Of a DNA stretch of 23,249 bases, positions 17,479 to 23,249 are shown piece by piece. The stretch comes from a virus, in the IMG/VR virus record IMGVR_UViG_3300006947_000085, positions 1 through 23,249 of that record. One strand, 5' to 3'. Made by a program: the position numbers and the translations under genes. The notes below the pieces were generated by a model that ran no database searches, had not been told where the DNA came from, and saw only the letters and a list, made by a program, of their open reading frames with translations. Numbering within the stretch: the stretch's first letter is position 1; each line of letters begins with the position of its first letter.

Positions 17479-18063
17479 ATGAAAAATAAACTAAAAGATA
17501 AGGCATTTATTGAAGTAGATGGCCATGTTTTAATTAAAGATATAGATACAGGTGAAGTTTTACTTGATAAGCATAATGCAATTAACTATGAAAATATGTC
17601 AATGGCAATTGCTGGAATGTTAGCGAGTGGAACAGCCACAGATTATATAGCACGTATTGATTTTGGTAACGGAGGTAGTAGCATTGATTCAGCAGGATTA
17701 ATTGCTTACCAAACGCCAAACACATCAATAAAAACTGGTGCACTTTATAATAAAACTATGGAAAAACCACTGCCAACAACTGCAGCGGCCAATGTTGGTG
17801 CGGCAGCAATAACAACGACACATGTAGATACAAATGTATATACAGATATAATTGTTAATGCCACATTAGATTATGGTGAACCAGCAGGACAAGGTACAAT
17901 AGATACTGGTACTAATCTTGCAGGTGATTATGTGTTTGATGAACTTGGACTTAGAACAAGTGCAGGCAATTACTTAACGCATATTATTTTTCATCCAATT
18001 GAAAAGAGTTCAAACAGAAAAATTCAAGTAGTTTATACCATTAGAATAAGAGCAGGAGCATAA
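17479..18063 (+). CDS. Conserved phage structural protein, hypothetical
   Basis: The protein has 194 residues. It opens with a lysine-rich tail and a segment reading VDGHVLIKDIDTGEVLLDKHNAI (about 13-35), a beta-strand-rich start that I associate with structural proteins next to tail-fibre genes in large phages. The middle (about 60-110) is Gly/Ser/Ala-rich and may be a linker. The C-terminal half (about 115-194) alternates hydrophobic residues as in a beta sandwich and ends in RKIQVVYTIRIRAGA. There is no signal peptide or membrane helix. It sits between the giant protein and a tail-fibre-like gene, with tandem late promoters upstream and a weak AAGAGAA ribosome binding site at 17466-17472; its last codons hold the AGGAG that starts the next gene. 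A small baseplate or fibre-attachment protein is likely, without a named homologue. Confidence 0.65.
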   Translation: MKNKLKDKAFIEVDGHVLIKDIDTGEVLLDKHNAINYENMSMAIAGMLASGTATDYIARIDFGNGGSSIDSAGLIAYQTPNTSIKTGALYNKTMEKPLPTTAAANVGAAAITTTHVDTNVYTDIIVNATLDYGEPAGQGTIDTGTNLAGDYVFDELGLRTSAGNYLTHIIFHPIEKSSNRKIQVVYTIRIRAGA

Positions 18064-18064
18064 C

Positions 18065-18979
18065 ATGGCATATAGAGTTAATTTCTATGATGCAACAACA
18101 CTTAACGGTAGTAATAACTACTTTAGTGTCAATGATGCAACAATAAACACCGAAACTTTTTTAAGTTTTGTCGGCAAGAATTGGTATGGATACGGTGAAA
18201 CAATTGCTGAAAATCAATTACACTTGTTAGAAAACTTTGCCGGAGATGCAGTACCGTCAAATGCCAAGGCAGTTGCAGGGCAATTACATTATAATAAAAC
18301 TTCAAATGTTTTTTATAAATTTAATGGTACGATTTGGGAAAAGTTAGATGCAGCAGGTGTAAAATTTGTTTCAGTAAACGATACCAGTAATAATGCACAT
18401 ATGGTAAAAATTTCATATGATGATGATATGACAACACCAATATTAATAACAAGTCTTGATACTGAATTTAATGTTCATGCATCAGAAACAGCAATACAAC
18501 CAACCTTTCCTAAGATTGGCAAGGGATTAACATTAAGTAATACTACTGATATGTTTTTCCATGGTACAGCAGTAAAGGCCTTATACGCCGACCTTGCAGA
18601 AATGTATTTAAGTGATGCGGAATATGAAGTAGGAACAGTATTAAAAATTGGTGGCGAGGCAGAGGTAACACAAACAACAAATTTATTTGATCCAGAAGTA
18701 TTTGGTATTGTATCATCTGATCCAGCATATTTAATGAATAGCGGATTAGAAGGAGTTTCAGTAGCAGTTGCATTAGAGGGTAGAGTACAGGTTAAAGTAA
18801 TTGGGCAAGTTAAAAAAGGTCAAAGACTACTTGCAAGTGAAGAACCTGGCGTTGCTAGAGCACCAACAGATTATGAAAAACAAGAATATATGGATTGGTA
18901 CAGAATTGTTGGCAGAGCATTAGAAGATAAAACCACTGAGAGCATTGGATTAGTTGAAGTAGTAGTCGGAGCAAAGTAA
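18065..18979 (+). CDS. Tail fibre-like structural protein
   Basis: The protein has 304 residues. Residues 15-95 resemble the N-terminus of fibre proteins in marine T4-like phages: a short phrase like FVGKNWYGYGETIAEN, then LHLLENFAG, then AGQLHYNKTSNVFYKFNGT. The C-terminal domain begins at about residue 171 with LYADLAEMYLSD and continues with EYEVGTVLKIGG, VFGIVSSDPAYLMNS and VALEGRVQVKVIGQVKKGQ. That order is typical of a C-terminal domain found on many phage fibres and related to the region near peptidase G2/chaperone domains; the catalytic residues of an autoprotease could not be placed. The ATG follows AGGAG (18054-18058) inside the previous gene's last codons, one base after its stop. 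It probably forms a trimeric fibre or spike for host contact. Confidence 0.75.
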   Translation: MAYRVNFYDATTLNGSNNYFSVNDATINTETFLSFVGKNWYGYGETIAENQLHLLENFAGDAVPSNAKAVAGQLHYNKTSNVFYKFNGTIWEKLDAAGVKFVSVNDTSNNAHMVKISYDDDMTTPILITSLDTEFNVHASETAIQPTFPKIGKGLTLSNTTDMFFHGTAVKALYADLAEMYLSDAEYEVGTVLKIGGEAEVTQTTNLFDPEVFGIVSSDPAYLMNSGLEGVSVAVALEGRVQVKVIGQVKKGQRLLASEEPGVARAPTDYEKQEYMDWYRIVGRALEDKTTESIGLVEVVVGAK

Positions 18980-18983
18980 TACA

Positions 18984-20072
18984 ATGGCATTTACTGGAGC
19001 ACCTGGCACAAAAATATTAGCCACGGATTTTAACACCCTGGTATCAGATTATAATCTGTACTGGAATGATAATCATTCTTCAGTATTATGGACCACTGCA
19101 GATAAAACAAATCATAAAAACGGTTGGGGACAGGCAGCAGTTGAACCAACAGTAGTTACCAATGTTAATCCAGCATTATGTGATGTCGTAACTGCTGAAC
19201 AAACAAATAGATTAATAGCACAAGAAAATTCCGGATTATTGCATACTGGACTTGCAACTTTAGGAACGCCTGCCGACTTCATAACAAAATATGCTGTTGA
19301 AACAGTAATTCCAGCAAGTGCTGGAGTGGCAATTGATGCAAAGACTACATTAATTGGCACAAACAAATTTAATTTAGGTGCAACTTACGGATCATTAAAC
19401 TTAGTAGTAAAAACAACAACAGACACAACAACTTGGTCAGACGAAGTATATTGTGTATTTAAAAATAGTTTTACCAATTATAACGAAGCAAGATACTTTT
19501 TTAATAGTGGCGGACAATTAACTATTGATTTAGATGCTTCAGGCGAAGTTGATGCTGATGCTGACGTAGATTTAAAATGGGAATCGATTTTTGATGCATT
19601 AGGCGAGGTATATATTGGTGCTGAAAATTGCACCAATACTGGAGCCACAAGTACACCGGCCAATCCAGTCACATCAGTTGGCGGGTTTTATTCATTTAAT
19701 GATTACAATTGGCATACCGTATGTTGGATAAAAGGTGCAGTCTATAATGCCCAGTATAATCCTACTGAATATGTGGATAGAGAAGTTAGAATTGAAATTA
19801 AAATTGATGAGCCATCAAGTGCAGGTAACGTTTTTGATGTTTATGTAAAGGTTAGATTAATAGACGATTTAATTGATAGCGTAGGAAACAACACAGTTGT
19901 ATTAGAAGCAAACACAGGACATAAGCATGCCATTGAAGCATGTACAGACGCAGAATTAAGTACAAGTAATGGTGATCCATTTAAAGCAGGATCATACACA
20001 TATCAATTCCAAGAACGTGCGGTTCCGACAGTAACCGTTGCTGATCCTTGGACTGTTATCGTATACCCATAA
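18984..20072 (+). CDS. Virion structural protein, putative tail fibre or spike
   Basis: The 362-residue protein has no signal peptide or membrane helix. The N-terminus, up to about residue 30, reads ILATDFNTLVSDYNLYWND, a short helix that in phage virion proteins sets subunit spacing or attachment. The rest is rich in Thr, Ser, Asn and Val with alternating strands. Residues about 165-185 (EARYFFNSGGQLTIDLDAS) look like the aromatic-Gly-Gly turn seen in related structural proteins of marine T4-like phages, which supports a structural role but no enzymatic one. The sequence VDADADVDLKW (about 189-199) is strongly acidic and could bind a cation. CGGAG (18967-18971) lies in front of the start and the gap to the previous gene is four bases, so it belongs to the same transcription unit. 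The block ends here; no terminator was seen before the next late promoter. Confidence 0.65.
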   Translation: MAFTGAPGTKILATDFNTLVSDYNLYWNDNHSSVLWTTADKTNHKNGWGQAAVEPTVVTNVNPALCDVVTAEQTNRLIAQENSGLLHTGLATLGTPADFITKYAVETVIPASAGVAIDAKTTLIGTNKFNLGATYGSLNLVVKTTTDTTTWSDEVYCVFKNSFTNYNEARYFFNSGGQLTIDLDASGEVDADADVDLKWESIFDALGEVYIGAENCTNTGATSTPANPVTSVGGFYSFNDYNWHTVCWIKGAVYNAQYNPTEYVDREVRIEIKIDEPSSAGNVFDVYVKVRLIDDLIDSVGNNTVVLEANTGHKHAIEACTDAELSTSNGDPFKAGSYTYQFQERAVPTVTVADPWTVIVYP

Positions 20073-20115
20073 CACTAACAATTCCCCAGTAACGACATTA
20101 AAGTTGTTTATTAAC

Positions 20116-20122
20116 ATAAATA
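20116..20122 (+). promoter_or_regulatory. T4-type late promoter core before the membrane block
   Basis: ACATAAATAGTATT lies in the 68-base gap after the last fibre gene. The core and its flank match the box at 1515 (CATAAATAGTAT) over twelve bases. A transcription start about six bases downstream would fall at an ATG at 20128 that opens a six-codon frame. Confidence 0.6.
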
Positions 20123-20140
20123 GTATTATGAAGGCAAGTT

Positions 20141-20641
20141 ATGAATAATGTACTTGATATACAACTGTTACCAATTCTAGTAGCACTAGGATTTTTATCT
20201 ATTGTAACTCTGTGGACTATAATAAAATATTATAAAAATTCACTTATAGTTGCAATACTAATTCCGTTAACTATTATATCTTTTACAACAACTTATATTA
20301 CATTGGAACGAGTGTTAGGTTATCCAATTGACTTAACAATACCCGAGGAGAGCATTTATCTTTCTCATGTAGTTTCTGATTATAATAATGTAATATATGT
20401 CTGGATTCTTGAACCTGGTTCAACAATACCGCGATCAATAATTATTCCATTAACTAAAGAAAATAAAGAGCAAATGAGAGCTGCCAAAAAACGACAAGCA
20501 TCTGGTATCCCTCAAATGATAAGGAAGGACGGTGATAATTTGGCAGGCGTCGGCCAAACAAAAGGCGGGGACTATGTGCTATATAATTTTCAAGTATCAG
20601 ATCCCGAAAATTTAAAAGAGATAGAAGAAGGCACTGAATAA
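20141..20641 (+). CDS. Two-helix membrane protein, unknown function
   Basis: I do not recognise this 166-residue protein. Two hydrophobic helices lie near residues 8-28 and 35-55, joined by a basic loop (KYYKN), which predicts a hairpin with both ends outside the cytoplasm and the loop inside. The soluble part (about 60-166) has a strand-rich stretch, YNNVIYVWILEP (about 80-91), and then a basic helix (KENKEQMRAAKKRQ, about 104-117) and an acidic end. The start at 20141 follows AAGG (20131-20134) and overlaps a six-codon frame that begins at 20128. It is first in a block of four membrane or exported proteins, so it may be a subunit or an anchor for them. Confidence 0.7.
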   Translation: MNNVLDIQLLPILVALGFLSIVTLWTIIKYYKNSLIVAILIPLTIISFTTTYITLERVLGYPIDLTIPEESIYLSHVVSDYNNVIYVWILEPGSTIPRSIIIPLTKENKEQMRAAKKRQASGIPQMIRKDGDNLAGVGQTKGGDYVLYNFQVSDPENLKEIEEGTE

Positions 20642-20648
20642 ATCAGTG
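20632..20648 (+). other. Inverted repeat over a stop codon
   Basis: CACTGA and TCAGTG form a perfect six-base stem with a five-base loop (ATAAA); the stop codon TAA of the two-helix protein lies in the loop. There is no T run after it, so a strong terminator is unlikely. It might set the ratio of the genes on either side or stabilise a message end. Confidence 0.35.
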
Positions 20649-20672
20649 ATACCATAATCGGGGAGAAGTAAC

Positions 20673-20963
20673 ATGAATGCAATTTTAGTAACAGGTATAT
20701 ATATAGTCTCCATTTTTAATGTACAACTTGGAGCACCAATACTTAGTTTTGTTCCAATGACAACAATGGAAGAATGCGAGAGACTCGTACCACATTTTAC
20801 TGGAGATCAAAAGATAGATATTGAATGGACTATGTATATGAGATCACAATGCTTAACAATGGACGAATACCAAGAACGAGTTCGAGCCATGGAAGCGGCA
20901 CAACGTGGCGAAGTACCAGGCCCACAAAAACCACAAGAACAATCAAAGCCAGGGGGTGAATAA
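20673..20963 (+). CDS. Small exported protein with two cysteines, unknown
   Basis: The 96-residue protein starts with a short hydrophobic stretch (about residues 3-18) that could be an uncleaved anchor or a weak signal peptide; there is no basic start and no lipobox. Two cysteines, Cys35 in MTTMEECERLVPHF and Cys60 in MRSQCLTMDEY, are placed as in small secreted proteins where they pair in a disulfide. The C-terminal quarter is rich in Pro, Gln and Lys and is likely disordered. CGGGGAG (20659-20665) precedes the ATG, and the stop shares one base with the next gene's ATG, so translation is coupled to the protease. Its function is unknown; an exported cofactor or substrate of the protease is a guess. 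Confidence 0.65.
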   Translation: MNAILVTGIYIVSIFNVQLGAPILSFVPMTTMEECERLVPHFTGDQKIDIEWTMYMRSQCLTMDEYQERVRAMEAAQRGEVPGPQKPQEQSKPGGE

Positions 20964-21859
20964 TGAAGAAAATATTAAATTTCTTAAAAGAGTCAATACA
21001 ACAAGTATGGTTATATAGATTTATAACTCAGCCTTTACAACATAAGGTAGGATGGATTATACTTATTGCTATGATTGGTTCAGGATCCTATTACGGTCCT
21101 ATATATTATGATAAGTTTATGGTAATGTATGAAGAAGCAAATAATGGAGAAGATGATGATGAAGATGATGTACAAGGAATTACCTTCACGCAGGTTGACA
21201 CACATTTATATACGTTAACCGGCACAATTAAAGAAGATGATTGTGAGAAAATTGTACCATTATTACCTCAAGCATTTACTGTTATATTAGAGTCACCAGG
21301 TGGTAACTTAGCAGAAGGTTCGTGTATCGCTGCGCATTTCAAGTTACGCAATGTTGTTACGGTTGTCCGTAATACACCAGTGTTAAATGATGAGGGGAAG
21401 GTAATATATGATCCAGGAGTTTCAACTCGAAATGACTATATTAAACAAGGCATGAGTCCAGAAGATTTAGACGATCTTAGAGAATCACAAGGATATCCAA
21501 AGGTTGTATGTGCAAGTGCGTGTGGAGTTATATTTTTAGGTGGTGCGAAACGATACTTAGTTGGTGAAGTGATGTTTGGCATACATGGCCCAGCGACTCC
21601 AGAAGAGTCTCTGAAAACTATGAATAGAAGACAATTAGAAACAACAAGTTATAGAACTGCTTCAAGTATATTACGATTGCTAGAGCAGTTAGGGGTACAT
21701 GAAAGTATTCGTTTGTTGTTCATACAAATACCTAGTCATTCCATGTACTGGTTACATCCAAATGATTTTGATGCTAGACCAGGATTAATTACAATAGCGA
21801 CAAATTATAAGAACTTTTTTGGATTTGAGAATAGTGATTTAGAAGGTGGGTTAAGATGA
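20963..21859 (+). CDS. Membrane-anchored ClpP/SppA-fold serine protease (COG3904-like)
   Basis: The 298-residue protein has a basic N-terminus, one membrane helix (about residues 29-48), a very acidic linker (EDDDEDD, 63-69) and a C-terminal ClpP/crotonase-fold domain outside the cytoplasm. SPGGNLAEG (111-119) matches the strand-turn that forms the oxyanion hole of ClpP and SppA proteases. CASACGVIFLGG (183-194) holds the presumed nucleophile Ser185 between two cysteines, and FGIHGP (205-210) the presumed catalytic His208. This is the pattern of the predicted periplasmic proteins of COG3904. The third catalytic residue could not be fixed. A Thr/Asn/Asp-rich insert (about 137-175) separates the two catalytic motifs. 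The gene is one base overlapped with the small protein upstream and ten bases from the SbmA-like gene, so the three are co-translated. Substrates are unknown. Confidence 0.75.
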   Translation: MKKILNFLKESIQQVWLYRFITQPLQHKVGWIILIAMIGSGSYYGPIYYDKFMVMYEEANNGEDDDEDDVQGITFTQVDTHLYTLTGTIKEDDCEKIVPLLPQAFTVILESPGGNLAEGSCIAAHFKLRNVVTVVRNTPVLNDEGKVIYDPGVSTRNDYIKQGMSPEDLDDLRESQGYPKVVCASACGVIFLGGAKRYLVGEVMFGIHGPATPEESLKTMNRRQLETTSYRTASSILRLLEQLGVHESIRLLFIQIPSHSMYWLHPNDFDARPGLITIATNYKNFFGFENSDLEGGLR

Positions 21860-21869
21860 GGAGAATAAT

Positions 21870-22889
21870 ATGTTAAAAAGTTTTTTTATTGGTAGATCTT
21901 ATTTTATATATGCTTGGTTTATGTTGGCATGGTTACTAGGAATTACCTGGTATAGTGTTGAGATACTTGTATTTTATAATGCATGGAACAAAGAATTTTA
22001 CGATGCAATACAAACACTTCAAGAAGAGAGGTTTTGGGAATTGCTATGGGGATATGATCTAACGAGATTATGGCAACTGGCAAGTCTGACTGAAGAAACG
22101 ATGCCTAGTTTCCTAGAGATTGTTTCATTATACATTCCAATTTCAGTGTATGCAGTATGGCAAACACAACGATATTGTTTCAGATGGAGACAAGCAAACA
22201 CTCATTATTATTTAACTCGATGGGAAACGTCAAAAGCAAAGATAGAAGGTGGAAGCCAGAGAATGCAAGAAGATCTTATGATATTTGGTAAAACATTGCA
22301 AGGATTATTTACTGGATTCTTTAGTGCAGTACTTATTCTTATTGCGTTTATACCAATTCTATGGGAACTATCAGAAGGATTGCCAATATGGAATGGACAG
22401 ATTATTCCAGGATTCCTTGTTTGGGTAGCACTTACCATATCAATTGGCGGCACATTAATTTCATTCATATTAGGTTATAAATTACCTAAACTTGAATATA
22501 ATAATCAGGTAGTAGAAGCAAAGTTTCGTAAGAAATTAGTATATTCAGAAGATGATTACTCACAGAGATTAACCTCAGAGTTATTTCCAATGTTTACTGC
22601 AATTAGAAAGAACTATTATAGACTTTTTAATTGGTACATGGGATTTGGCGTATGGCAAACCGCGTTTGGTTTTGTTGCAGGTAACTTAGCGATTGTTGTA
22701 CTTGCGCCTAGTTATTTTGCACAGTTAATCACATTAGGTGTTCTATTCCAGGTATTAAATGCCTTTGGTAGAGTTGAAAGTAGTATGACTTTCTTTATTG
22801 ATCGTTGGACAACAATTGTTGACTTCCAATCAGTTATTAGACGTATACGTGAATTCAACAAGGCACTAGACGAAGCAGACAAATTATAA
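21870..22889 (+). CDS. SbmA/BacA-like inner-membrane peptide transporter
   Basis: This 339-residue membrane protein lines up with E. coli SbmA through most of its length. The pairs include YNAWNKEFYDAIQTL (36-50) against the SbmA NAWYAPFYDLIQTAL, EGGSQRMQEDLMIFGKTLQ (126-144) against EGAAQRVQEDTMRFASTLE, KLPKLEY and VEAKFRKKLVYSEDD (204-229) against KLPGLEF and VEAAYRKELVYGEDD, and AIRKNYYRLF (244-253). SbmA and BacA are homodimeric importers that use the proton gradient, not ATP, to carry proline-rich peptides, microcins and related cargo; no ATP-binding motif occurs here. E. coli SbmA has 406 residues, so the first membrane helix region is shortened. GAGGAG (21858-21863) precedes the ATG. 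The gene ends the membrane block. The homology is strong; the cargo and whether it transports during infection are inference. Confidence 0.88.
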   Translation: MLKSFFIGRSYFIYAWFMLAWLLGITWYSVEILVFYNAWNKEFYDAIQTLQEERFWELLWGYDLTRLWQLASLTEETMPSFLEIVSLYIPISVYAVWQTQRYCFRWRQANTHYYLTRWETSKAKIEGGSQRMQEDLMIFGKTLQGLFTGFFSAVLILIAFIPILWELSEGLPIWNGQIIPGFLVWVALTISIGGTLISFILGYKLPKLEYNNQVVEAKFRKKLVYSEDDYSQRLTSELFPMFTAIRKNYYRLFNWYMGFGVWQTAFGFVAGNLAIVVLAPSYFAQLITLGVLFQVLNAFGRVESSMTFFIDRWTTIVDFQSVIRRIREFNKALDEADKL

Positions 22890-22893
22890 TTAA

Positions 22894-23249
22894 ATGAATG
22901 TCTTAATACTAGGTACAATGAAAAAATTGATGCCTGTATGGAAGTATTGTAGGGAAAATGGTTATGGAACTCTAGTTATAAGGTCCAAAGGAGACCAATT
23001 TTATCGTGATAAAGACGATGAAGGTAACTGGTTTTATAAAATTTATCATTATGATTCTGAAACTAACTCATCAGTTCTAGATAAAAATTCAGTCTGGCCA
23101 GGTGATTTGAATATGATTGCTAACGAAGATTTGAAAGGTCAATTATTTTATGATTTTTTCCCACGAACTATTCCATCGAAATCAACTTTTGATCCATTTA
23201 TTTTTGATACCGACAAGTTGATAAAAAATATAAGTGACGGAAGCCAAAC
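22894..23249 (+). CDS. Unknown protein, 3'-partial, possibly ATP-grasp-like
   Basis: The frame is open from the ATG at 22894 to the window end (118 codons seen). It begins MNVLILGTMKKLMPVWKYC, a strand, small turn and helix of the kind that opens ATP-grasp and other nucleotide-binding proteins, and later contains a tract like FPRTIPSKSTFDPF (about 89-102). No ATP-binding loop has been reached, so the class is tentative. There is no ribosome binding site before 22894; AGG at 22911 precedes a second in-frame ATG at 22918, but starting there would lose the first strand. It follows the SbmA-like gene by four bases and probably shares its message. An enzyme that modifies or links small molecules is possible, unconfirmed. 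Confidence 0.5.
   Translation, partial: MNVLILGTMKKLMPVWKYCRENGYGTLVIRSKGDQFYRDKDDEGNWFYKIYHYDSETNSSVLDKNSVWPGDLNMIANEDLKGQLFYDFFPRTIPSKSTFDPFIFDTDKLIKNISDGSQ

Noticed and set aside
19045-19058. 14-base palindrome CAGATTATAATCTG
   Set aside because: It lies inside the fibre gene, is not repeated elsewhere that I could see, and is short enough to arise by chance in AT-rich DNA.

Overview
The window is a contiguous piece of a T4-like (myovirus-type) phage genome. It is AT-rich by eye, every credible gene lies on the + strand, and genes are packed with gaps of at most about 130 bases. A sliding-clamp loader (gp44 type) is followed by baseplate wedge genes 25 and 6 and a 3418-residue virion protein. 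This order, the AT richness, the giant protein and the form of the tail-fibre-like proteins resemble marine T4-like phages of the cyanophage and pelagiphage kind. The host cannot be read from the sequence. No tRNA, rRNA, integrase, transposon or CRISPR array was seen.

Layout. (1) Bases 1-1510: the 3' end of a purine-type phosphoribosyltransferase and gene 44. (2) Bases 1511-2921: an intergenic strip with late-promoter-like boxes, then a two-gene membrane pair resembling ExbB/TolQ/MotA and ExbD/TolR, whose second member carries a beta-rich external domain. (3) Bases 2940-3605: an unknown protein with a P-loop-like N-terminus. (4) Bases 3645-17431: baseplate genes 25 and 6 (the latter enlarged) and the giant structural protein. 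(5) Bases 17479-20072: three tail or fibre proteins. (6) Bases 20141-22889: a four-gene block of membrane or exported proteins: a two-helix membrane protein, a small two-cysteine protein, a membrane-anchored ClpP/SppA-fold serine protease, and a clear SbmA/BacA-type peptide transporter homologue. (7) From 22894: the 5' part of an unknown gene that runs off the window.

Regulation. Seven copies of the T4-type late promoter core ATAAATA lie in four of the gene gaps and at the 3' end of the gene-44 gap, mostly with TA two bases downstream. They mark transcription units starting at the ExbB-like gene, the P-loop-like gene, gene 25, the tail-fibre block and the membrane block. Both membrane modules therefore look like late genes, co-expressed with the virion.

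The most interesting content is the two inner-membrane modules on either side of the tail genes: the proton-channel-like pair and the protease plus SbmA-like transporter block. Neither has a T4 counterpart that I know of. Together they suggest late reprogramming of the host envelope (peptide or cofactor uptake, control of proton-motive force, or superinfection exclusion). The homology of the transporter is strong; its role in the phage is inference.
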